Positions 22,850-28,647 of a DNA stretch of 28,647 nt are shown in pieces (position 1 is the stretch's first letter; each line of letters starts with the position of its first letter). The notes beneath the pieces are model-generated. The model searched no databases. It had not been told where the DNA came from and worked only from the letters and a program-made list of their open reading frames with translations. The position numbers were made by a program, and so were the translations under genes. The stretch comes from Sphingopyxis sp. (GTDB taxonomy: Bacteria > Pseudomonadota > Alphaproteobacteria > Sphingomonadales > Sphingomonadaceae). The stretch covers positions 1 to 28,647 of the forward strand of contig JAHCKJ010000002.1 in the NCBI GenBank assembly GCA_026125835.1, read 5' to 3'.

Positions 22850-24385
22850 TCAGGAGGACGGGAAATCGTCCTCCATGATCGCGCGGATATTCGCGATGCC
22901 TTCGGCCAGAAATGCCGGGTCGACATTTTCGTTCTCGCCATGCTGGTTGTTGTCGGCGTTGACGACGGGGATCGTGACCATCGGCGCGCCGAGCTCGTGC
23001 GCGAACAGCGACAGCGGCAGGCTGCCGCCGGTCGACGGCACGACGACCAGCCGGTCGGGCGACACGCGTTCGAGCAGATGTTTGACGCGCATCACCATCG
23101 GTTCGTCCAGCGAAGTGCGCTGCGCTTCATAGCCGAAGCCCGAGGTGATTTTGGCGATCAGCGGATGCGCCAGCCGCTCCTCTGCGGTCGGGGTGCGATC
23201 GAGGACCAGATAGCCCTGCGCTTCGACAAAGCGCACCAGCCGGGCGAGCTGGCGATCGATGCGGTCGCCCTTGACCAGCCGCATGTCGAGCCGCGCCTCG
23301 GCCTCGGTCGGGATGACGTTGGCCGCCTTCGCGTCGGTTGCCCCCGCGCGCAGCCCGGTGATCTCGATCCCCGGCAGCAGCACCAGTTCGCCATGCGGCT
23401 TGCCGCCGCCTTGCGTCCGCGCAATGCCCAGGGTCTGCCGCGTCGCGTCCATCGACGGCGCCTTGGCGATTTCAGCGAGTTCGGCGGCAGTCGCCGGGAC
23501 TGCGTCGTCGTAGAAGCCGGGGATCCGGATGCGCCCGTCGCCATCCTTCAGCCTGCCGAGCAGCGCCGCGAGCTGCAACGCCGGGTTCGGCGCCCAATTG
23601 CCGTAATTTCCGGCGTGCAGCGGCCGCTTCGCACCGTAAACGGTGATGCCGACATCGACAACGCCGCGCACCCCCAGCACCATCGCGCGATAGCCCTCGG
23701 TATGCCGCGGGCCGTCGACCATGACCCAGAGGTCGCTTTCGAGCTTGTCGCTATGCGTGTGCAGGATCGCGCGCAGGTTCGGCGACCCCTTTTCCTCCTC
23801 GCCCTCGAAAAAGAATTTCACATTGACGCCCAGCCGCGCGGCGGTTCCGGCAGCGTCCCGAAAGGCGTTGAGCGCGACCATGACCCCCGCCTTGTCGTCG
23901 GCGGCGCTGCGCGCCGCGAGCCGCCAGCCGGTCGGAAAGTTTGCACCGGGCGACCATGGGCCGAGCACCGTGCCGCCTTGTTCGATCGGGCGCGAGATGG
24001 CGACCGGGCGAAAGGGCGAGAGCCCCGGCGCCCAGCGTTCGGGCACCACCGGCTGGCCGTCATAGTGGGCGTAAAAGACGATCGTCCTGGTGGCGCCGGG
24101 GGTTTTGACCTCGCCGAACACCGCAGGCGGTGCCTTGCGGTCGGGATCGTAGAGCAGTTCGGATGCGATGCCGCGCCGCTGCATCATCGCTTGAACGAAG
24201 CGCGCATTGGCGAGCGCATCGGCGGGGTTCGCGGCGTCGTTGGGCAGCGACAGGAAGGCGATATATTCCTCCAGCGTCGCGGGATCGAGCATCGCGGGTT
24301 GCGCCGCCGCAGGGCTGGCGGCCGCAGCGCACACCCCTGCGATCCCGAGCACCCCCCTGTACCACCGTTTCGGCCAACGCCGCAT
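22850..24385 (-). CDS. Exported M20-family metallopeptidase
   Basis: 511 residues. Signal peptide 1-29 (MRRWPKRWYRGVLGIAGVCA then an Ala-rich end), so it is periplasmic or secreted. M20 di-zinc ligands are in place: HYD in FYAHYDGQPV (H107, D109), SAADDKAG (160-167), the catalytic glutamates in EGEEEKGS (195-202), an aspartate in MVDGP, and a C-terminal histidine in NQHGENENV. A dimerisation domain lies between (about 240-390). Family members are dipeptidases, carboxypeptidases or aminoacylases; the substrate is not readable from sequence. ATG 24385 is chosen because the signal peptide begins there and AGGGGGAGAGGA precedes it. Convergent with phytase (27 bp gap) and divergent from glpD (133 bp), so it is monocistronic. 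Confidence 0.92.
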   Translation of the reverse strand: MRRWPKRWYRGVLGIAGVCAAAASPAAAQPAMLDPATLEEYIAFLSLPNDAANPADALANARFVQAMMQRRGIASELLYDPDRKAPPAVFGEVKTPGATRTIVFYAHYDGQPVVPERWAPGLSPFRPVAISRPIEQGGTVLGPWSPGANFPTGWRLAARSAADDKAGVMVALNAFRDAAGTAARLGVNVKFFFEGEEEKGSPNLRAILHTHSDKLESDLWVMVDGPRHTEGYRAMVLGVRGVVDVGITVYGAKRPLHAGNYGNWAPNPALQLAALLGRLKDGDGRIRIPGFYDDAVPATAAELAEIAKAPSMDATRQTLGIARTQGGGKPHGELVLLPGIEITGLRAGATDAKAANVIPTEAEARLDMRLVKGDRIDRQLARLVRFVEAQGYLVLDRTPTAEERLAHPLIAKITSGFGYEAQRTSLDEPMVMRVKHLLERVSPDRLVVVPSTGGSLPLSLFAHELGAPMVTIPVVNADNNQHGENENVDPAFLAEGIANIRAIMEDDFPSS

Positions 24386-24518
24386 GATCCTCTCCCCCTG
24401 CCGGAACCCTTGGCGACTTTTGCCGTCAACCGCGCCGCTGTCCACCGCGGTCGATGACCCCCCTTCATCGAAGACGCCCCCTTGGCAAAACCGGCGCGGC
24501 TGTCTTAGGGAGAGCGCC

Positions 24519-26033
24519 ATGCCAGGCAGCGCCCAGCCCTATGACGTCATCATCATCGGCGGCGGCGTCAACGGCGCCGGGGTGGCGCGCGATGCCGCGG
24601 GGCGCGGGGCGCGCGTGCTGCTGCTTGAGGCGGGCGATCTGGCGCAGGGCACATCGTCGGCATCGACCAAGCTGATCCACGGCGGGCTGCGGTACCTGGA
24701 GCATTATGAGTTCGGCCTGGTGCGCGAGGCGCTGAAGGAACGCGAGACGTTGTGGGGCATCGCACCGCACATCATCTGGCCGCTGCGCTTTGTTTTGCCG
24801 CATCGCGCGGGGCTGCGTCCGCGCTGGCTGCTGCGGCTCGGGCTGTTCCTCTATGACCATATCGGCGGGCGCAAGAAATTGCCCGCGACGCGCTCGATCG
24901 ACCTCAGGCGCCATGTTGCGGGCGAACCGTTGCAGCCTCCGTATACCCATGGCTTTGAATATTCGGACGGCTGGGTCGACGACGCGCGGCTGGTCGTCCT
25001 GAATGCGCGCGATGCGGCGAAGCACGGCGCGAAGGTCCGTACCCGCACGCGCGCCGACATGCTGCGCTGCGAGGACGGGCTGTGGGTGGTCGACGCAAGC
25101 TGCGCCAACGGGCACAACTATCGCTTCACCGGCCGCAGCGTTGTCAACGCCGCAGGTCCGGCGGTGCTCGACCTGCTCAAGCGCGCCGATGCCGAACCCG
25201 ATCATGCGATGCGGCTGGTGCGCGGGTCGCATATCGTCGTGCGGCGGCTGTTCCGGCACGATTATGCCTATTTCTTCCAGCTTCCCGACGGGCGGATCTT
25301 TTTCGCCATCCCCTATGAGCGCGATTTCACGCTGATCGGCACCACGGACGTCGATCATGACGGTCCGGCGAGCGAGGCGCGCGCGAGCGACGAGGAAATC
25401 GCCTATCTGTGCGAGGGCGCCACCCTGTATTTTCGCGAAGCGATTACCCCTGCCGATGTCGTGTGGACCTATTCGGGGGTGCGGCCGCTGATCGAGGACG
25501 GGTCGGGGCGGCCCGAAGCGGCGACGCGCGGGTATCGCATCGACCTCGACCTTGCCGAAGGCGCACCGCTGCTCACCATCTATGGCGGCAAGATCACCAG
25601 CTATCGCCATGTCGCCGAGGCCGCGGTCGATGAATTGACCGGCCATGTCGCGGCGCTGACCGGCAAGCGCTGGACTGCGAAGGCACCGCTGCCCGGCGGC
25701 GACTTCCCGGTCACGGGCGCGGCGGCGCTCAAGGCGGAGCTCAAGTTGGCGCATCCGTTCCTGACCACCGACACCGTCGACCGCATCGTCAAGGCCTATG
25801 GCACCGACGCGCGCCGCTGGCTGGGCGACGCCGACAGCTGGGATGCGCTCGGCGGCGAAATTGCGCACGGGCTGAGCGTCGCCGAAGCGGCGTGGCTGGT
25901 CGATCAGGAATGGGCGCAGACAGCGGACGACATCTTGTGGCGGCGCAGCAAGCTGGGGCTGCATTTCGGTGCCGAGGATGTGGCGAAGCTGGCGCGATGG
26001 CTCGCAGCGAAACCGGGCGCCCTTGAAATATGA
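24519..26033 (+). CDS. glpD: Aerobic glycerol-3-phosphate dehydrogenase
   Basis: 504 residues. An FAD enzyme at the inner membrane, it oxidises glycerol-3-phosphate to dihydroxyacetone phosphate and passes electrons to quinone. The FAD motif is VIIIGGGVNGAGVARDAAGRG near the N-terminus, followed by GTSSASTKLIHGGLRYLEHYEFGLV, the GlpD signature, then VVNAAGPAVLD, PYERDFTLIGTTDVDHDG and GGKITSYRHVAE, and a C-terminal DAO_C domain. ATG 24519 has AGGGAGA upstream, and the FAD motif starts at residue 10. No glpF or glpK accompanies it here. It would consume glycerol-3-phosphate formed when the lipid block's lipases release glycerol, the opposite direction to gpsA. Confidence 0.96.
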   Translation: MPGSAQPYDVIIIGGGVNGAGVARDAAGRGARVLLLEAGDLAQGTSSASTKLIHGGLRYLEHYEFGLVREALKERETLWGIAPHIIWPLRFVLPHRAGLRPRWLLRLGLFLYDHIGGRKKLPATRSIDLRRHVAGEPLQPPYTHGFEYSDGWVDDARLVVLNARDAAKHGAKVRTRTRADMLRCEDGLWVVDASCANGHNYRFTGRSVVNAAGPAVLDLLKRADAEPDHAMRLVRGSHIVVRRLFRHDYAYFFQLPDGRIFFAIPYERDFTLIGTTDVDHDGPASEARASDEEIAYLCEGATLYFREAITPADVVWTYSGVRPLIEDGSGRPEAATRGYRIDLDLAEGAPLLTIYGGKITSYRHVAEAAVDELTGHVAALTGKRWTAKAPLPGGDFPVTGAAALKAELKLAHPFLTTDTVDRIVKAYGTDARRWLGDADSWDALGGEIAHGLSVAEAAWLVDQEWAQTADDILWRRSKLGLHFGAEDVAKLARWLAAKPGALEI

Positions 26034-26095
26034 TGGACTTGGGCTGACACAGGCCTTGTCCCGTCTCGCAATCCCGGCGACGGCCCTGCGAGCCT

Positions 26096-26758
26096 CTAAA
26101 TATCCAACCCATATTGCTCCGCCAGCTTGGCGCGGCGGACTTTCCATGTCTCGGCGAGGACCGGCACGTCGCGGAGCGCGCGGAGGTCGGCCGGGCGGTC
26201 CTTCGCCTCGCCGCCGATCAGCAGGCCGAACAGCGAGGCCAGCGGCCATTCGGGCCAGGGCCGGTCGACCAGCACAAGATCATCGCCCGCGCGCACCGCT
26301 CCCGCTTCGAGAACGCGGTAATACCAGCCGGTCCGCCGCGTCTTCACCACGGTGGCCATCACCCCTTTTGAACCGAACCGATGGTCGAGTTTCCAGCATG
26401 GCTGGCGCGCCTGGCTGACCTCGACCAGCGCACTGCCAAGCCGAAAGCGGTCGCCGAGGCAGACGTTGCTTTCGTCGAGGCCGGCGGTCGAGATATTCTC
26501 CCCAAACGCCCCCGGCGCATCGAGCAGCGAATGATCGCCCAAATGGCTGCGCCACCAGTCATAATGGTCGGCGGGATAGTGGTGGATCGCCTTGTCGATG
26601 CCGCCATGGACGCTGCGGTCGGCCTGCTCGTCGCCGACGAGACCCGTGGCATCGATCGCGACGCTGTCCACTACAGGCCGCTTGTCGATCGCGCTGCGCT
26701 CGTCGCGGCGAAAGGGGCGTGCGTTGCCCAGCAGGACGGCGAGGATTTCGGTCGGCAT
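26096..26758 (-). CDS. MOSC-domain protein, YiiM-like
   Basis: 220 residues. VGDEQADRSVHGGIDKAIHHYPADHY (41-66), GAFGENIS (83-90) and VSQARQPCWKLDHRF with conserved C121 are typical of the MOSC domain, with the C-terminal helical part (YiiM 3-alpha) following at about 165-215. MOSC proteins bind sulfur or molybdenum cofactor. YiiM protects E. coli against 6-N-hydroxylaminopurine, so reduction of N-hydroxylated compounds or metal-sulfur transfer is possible. Start ATG 26758 is used; the frame opens 12 codons further upstream without a better site. It is convergent with glpD (62 bp between, nothing recognised there) and lies on the same strand as and downstream of tRNA-Arg. Confidence 0.88.
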   Translation of the reverse strand: MPTEILAVLLGNARPFRRDERSAIDKRPVVDSVAIDATGLVGDEQADRSVHGGIDKAIHHYPADHYDWWRSHLGDHSLLDAPGAFGENISTAGLDESNVCLGDRFRLGSALVEVSQARQPCWKLDHRFGSKGVMATVVKTRRTGWYYRVLEAGAVRAGDDLVLVDRPWPEWPLASLFGLLIGGEAKDRPADLRALRDVPVLAETWKVRRAKLAEQYGLDI

Positions 26759-26804
26759 GGCCCCGCTTGATAATTGGTCCGGCGCGAATGGCAATCGGCG
26801 GCGA

Positions 26805-26881
26805 TGGCGCGCCCGGCAGGATTCGAACCTGCGACCACCCGCTTAGAAGGCGGGTGCTCTATCCAGCTGAGCTACGGGCGC
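26805..26881 (-). tRNA. tRNA-Arg (anticodon TCT)
   Basis: 77 nt including an encoded CCA. The acceptor stem is GCGCCCG/CGGGCGC with discriminator G, the D arm is GCTC…GAGC, the anticodon stem CCCGC/GCGGG encloses loop CTTCTAA (anticodon TCT, reading AGA/AGG), and the T arm is GCAGG-TTCGAAT-CCTGC. All four stems pair completely. It lies on the minus strand 71 bp from the divergent yhhQ gene. Confidence 0.97.
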
Positions 26882-26952
26882 GCGGCGCTGGTACGCGCGG
26901 CGGCGAATAGCGCGGTTTGCGCGGGCTGCAAAGCGCGTTAAGCAGCGAGCCG

Positions 26953-27741
26953 ATGACCGAATCCCCCGCCCCGACCGCCAAGCCGCAGCCAGTCAGTGCG
27001 TCGGCGGTCCGCCATTTCCGTTATTACGACCTGGTGATGGCCGCTTTCGTGGCGGTGTTGCTGCTGTCGAACATCATCGGCGCGTCGAAGCTGTCGACCG
27101 TCGGCACGCTGACCTTTGGCGCCGGCATCCTGTTTTTTCCGGTCAGCTATGTCATCGGCGACGTGCTGACCGAGGTTTACGGCTATGCCCGCGCGCGGCG
27201 GGTGATCTGGACCGGGTTCGGCGCGCTGATTTTCATGGCGGTAATGAGCTGGGTCGTGCTGGCGATGCCCCCCGCGCAGGACTGGTGGTGCAGCGGCACC
27301 GAAAGCCTGACCCTGAAATCGGGCGCAACGGGCGGCAGCGGCGCGGTCTGCCAGGCCACTTACGACAGCGTGTTCGGCAGCGCGTGGCGGATCGTCCTCG
27401 CGTCGATCGCCGCCTTTTGGGCCGGCGAGTTCGTCAACTCCTATGTGCTGGCACGGATGAAGGTGGCGACGGCGGGTCGTTTCCTGTGGATGCGCACAAT
27501 CGGATCGACGATCGTCGGCCAGGGGATCGACAGCCTGATCTTTTACCCCATCGCCTTTCTGGGCATCTGGGAAACCGAACAGGTGTTTATGGTGATGGCG
27601 ACCAACTGGGCGCTGAAGGTCGCGTGGGAGGCGGCGCTGACGCCCGCAACCTATGTCGTGGTCGGCGCGTTGAAGCGCCGCGAGGGTGTCGATGTATTCG
27701 ACGAAGGCACCGATTTTACGCCATTCGCTGCCAAGGTCTGA
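26953..27741 (+). CDS. yhhQ: Queuosine precursor transporter, YhhQ/VUT family
   Basis: 262 residues with six probable transmembrane helices (about 25-48, 55-78, 82-105, 145-168, 182-210 and 215-240). The family motif GDVLTEVYGYARARRVIW, the first helix LLLSNIIGASKL and the late helix GQGIDSLIFYPIAFLGIW identify it as the inner-membrane permease for preQ0/preQ1, the tRNA queuosine precursors. The loop between helices 3 and 4 (about 105-143, with WWCSGTESL and GAVCQATYD) is longer than I would expect from E. coli YhhQ and contains two cysteines, perhaps a periplasmic disulfide. ATG 26953 is chosen over the upstream TTG at 26917; the ribosome-binding site is weak. No preQ1 riboswitch-like structure is obvious in the 71-bp leader. 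Confidence 0.93.
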   Translation: MTESPAPTAKPQPVSASAVRHFRYYDLVMAAFVAVLLLSNIIGASKLSTVGTLTFGAGILFFPVSYVIGDVLTEVYGYARARRVIWTGFGALIFMAVMSWVVLAMPPAQDWWCSGTESLTLKSGATGGSGAVCQATYDSVFGSAWRIVLASIAAFWAGEFVNSYVLARMKVATAGRFLWMRTIGSTIVGQGIDSLIFYPIAFLGIWETEQVFMVMATNWALKVAWEAALTPATYVVVGALKRREGVDVFDEGTDFTPFAAKV

Positions 27742-27764
27742 ATTTGCAGGACACTATCCCCCAC

Positions 27765-28130
27765 ATGTTTCACGCCGCGAAAATCTGGCTGGTCGACCTG
27801 ACCGGCGTCAGCCGCGACGCGCTGCATATCTATGTCGCGATCGCGCTGTTCCTGTGCGTGCGCATTGTGTGGCGCGGGTCGTGAGGGTCAGTCGCGGCGG
27901 TGGTCGTGGTGCTGGCCGCCGCGCTGACCGGCGAATGGCTCGATCACCAGATGGAGCTGCTGCAGGGCGGCGTGTGCGACCCGGCGGAACATTGGCACGA
28001 CCTGCGCAATACGATGGCGGCGCCGCTGGTGCTGGCGCTCGCGCTGCCGTGGTTGCGACCGCGCCGGAGCAAGACAGTGTCGCCTGAACCTTCAGGCGAG
28101 GACGCCGAGCGCCGCCTCGAACAGGCGTAG
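27765..28130 (+). pseudogene. Small membrane protein gene interrupted by an in-frame TGA
   Basis: Read from ATG 27765 the frame gives 39 residues (MFHAAKIWLVDLTGVSRDAL, then a helix LHIYVAIALFLCVRIVW) and stops at TGA 27882-27884. The same frame then continues without a stop to TAG 28128-28130: SVAAVVVVLAAALTGEWLDH, a conserved-looking HWHDLRNTM, a third helix PLVLALALPWL and a charged tail. Together this is one roughly 120-residue three-helix protein resembling small sphingomonad membrane proteins with an LHIYV start and a later helix. The most economical explanation is a single-base nonsense change (for example TGG to TGA) or a sequencing error. Two separate proteins are possible, the second from GTG 27900 with GAGGG 12 nt upstream. 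Function unknown. A TTG at 27744 is an alternative start. It follows yhhQ closely. Confidence 0.6.
28081..28098. other. Short perfect hairpin across the purQ stop codon
   Basis: CGCCTGAA-CC-TTCAGGCG, an 8-bp perfect dyad with a 2-nt centre. It spans the purQ stop (28092-28094) and lies in the coding tail of the convergent small membrane protein gene. No T-run follows on either strand, so it is not a typical intrinsic terminator; it may be chance. Confidence 0.35.
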
Positions 28131-28647
28131 CCCGTCGGTGCCGCCATGCGCGCGGTCGATCGCGCGTTCGGGGTGCGGCATCATGCCGAGCACATTGCCC
28201 GCGTCGTTGAGAACGCCCGCGATATCCCGCGCCGACCCGTTGACGCTGTCGGCATAGCGGAACGCGACGCGTCCCTCGCCCTCGATGCGGTCGAGCGTTT
28301 CGGCGTCGGCGAAAAAATTGCCGTCGTGATGCGCGACCGGGATGTGGATTTCCTCACCCGCATTGTAGCCGGCGGTAAACAGCGACTGGCTGTTCTCGAC
28401 CTTGAGCGGCACGGTGCGGCAGACGAAGTTGAGGCCCGCGTTGCGCATCAGCGCGCCGGGGAGCAGCTGCGCCTCGGTGAGCACCTGGAACCCGTTGCAG
28501 ATGCCGAGCACCGGGACGCCGCGCACCGCCGCGGCGCTGACCGCGCGCAGGATCGGCGAGCGCGCCGCCATCGCCCCGGAGCGGAGATAGTCGCCATAGG
28601 AAAAGCCGCCGGGCAGCGCGATGAAATCGGTGCCGTCGGGTAGCTCG
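28092..28647 (-). CDS. purQ: Phosphoribosylformylglycinamidine synthase, glutaminase subunit (5' part outside window)
   Basis: Supplies ammonia from glutamine to PurL in the fourth step of purine synthesis, in a PurS-PurQ-PurL complex. Some 184 codons are visible up to the window edge; the family is about 220 residues in alphaproteobacteria, so roughly the first 35-40 are missing. The visible part includes LPGGFSYGDYLRSGAMAA, the nucleophile elbow VLGICNGFQVL with its cysteine, PVAHHDGNFF, and the triad histidine and glutamate in MMPHPERA. It ends at TGA 28092. It converges with the split membrane-protein gene and overlaps its 3' end by 39 bp. Identification is firm. Confidence 0.96.
   Translation of the reverse strand, partial: ELPDGTDFIALPGGFSYGDYLRSGAMAARSPILRAVSAAAVRGVPVLGICNGFQVLTEAQLLPGALMRNAGLNFVCRTVPLKVENSQSLFTAGYNAGEEIHIPVAHHDGNFFADAETLDRIEGEGRVAFRYADSVNGSARDIAGVLNDAGNVLGMMPHPERAIDRAHGGTDGLRLFEAALGVLA

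Noticed and set aside
24386..24518. Sigma-70 promoter TTGGCA with 17-bp spacing before glpD
   Set aside because: The matching -10 would be TTAGGG, a poor match that also overlaps the ribosome-binding site of glpD.
26882..26952. preQ1 riboswitch before yhhQ
   Set aside because: The 71-bp leader shows no convincing H-type pseudoknot or A-rich tail; it mostly serves the divergent tRNA promoter.
27882..27884. TGA read as selenocysteine in the small membrane protein
   Set aside because: No stem-loop of SECIS type is apparent right after it, and the position is in a helix boundary without redox context; nonsense change or sequencing error is simpler.
27765..28130. Frameshift as cause of the split gene
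   Set aside because: Both halves are in the same reading frame; only the stop codon separates them.

Overview
The window is high-GC DNA with gene content, signal peptides and intergenic palindromes typical of an alphaproteobacterium of the order Sphingomonadales. Sphingopyxis or a close relative is the most likely source. This is judged from the argH-lipoprotein-lysA block, an Entner-Doudoroff cluster, a large TonB-dependent receptor and 'CCGTTCG…' palindromes of a kind I recall as abundant in sphingomonad genomes. It looks like ordinary chromosome: I see no transposase, integrase, phage gene or CRISPR array. Almost every base is coding or lies in a short intergenic gap, and the largest gap is 248 bp.

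Layout. (1) 1-3036, minus strand: argH, a small LptM-like lipoprotein and lysA (cut by the window edge), i.e. arginine and lysine/DAP biosynthesis. A divergent TlpA-type thioredoxin lipoprotein starts inside the argH 5' end. (2) 3738-5299, minus: a small exported protein of unknown function with two hairpin terminators behind it, then gpsA. (3) 5377-14329, minus: a neutral-lipid block. In transcription order it encodes a HAD-phosphatase/PlsC fusion, a PlsB-like glycerol-3-phosphate acyltransferase, a WS/DGAT acyltransferase, a DUF3336-patatin lipase, a monoacylglycerol-lipase-like hydrolase and a membrane-anchored alpha/beta hydrolase. Together these could build triacylglycerol from glycerol-3-phosphate and take it apart again, and gpsA just downstream makes the glycerol-3-phosphate. 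(4) 14498-18750, minus: zwf, edd and eda of the Entner-Doudoroff pathway, with pgl and glk absent from the cluster. (5) 18999-22822, plus: a TonB-dependent receptor translationally coupled to a beta-propeller phytase, behind a good Pho-box candidate; a probable phosphate-starvation phytate operon. (6) 22850-28647: an exported M20 peptidase, glpD, a MOSC protein, tRNA-Arg(TCT), a YhhQ-type queuosine-precursor transporter, a small membrane-protein gene split by one in-frame TGA, and the 3' part of purQ.

Most notable are the complete lipid synthesis-plus-lipolysis block, which resembles the mycobacterial lipQ-tgs-plsC-plsB2 locus and has histone-H1-like tails on two of its enzymes; the phytate operon with a well-spaced Pho box and -10; the in-frame TGA in the small membrane-protein gene; and three intergenic palindromes whose arms differ by compensatory base changes, implying a conserved hairpin fold.
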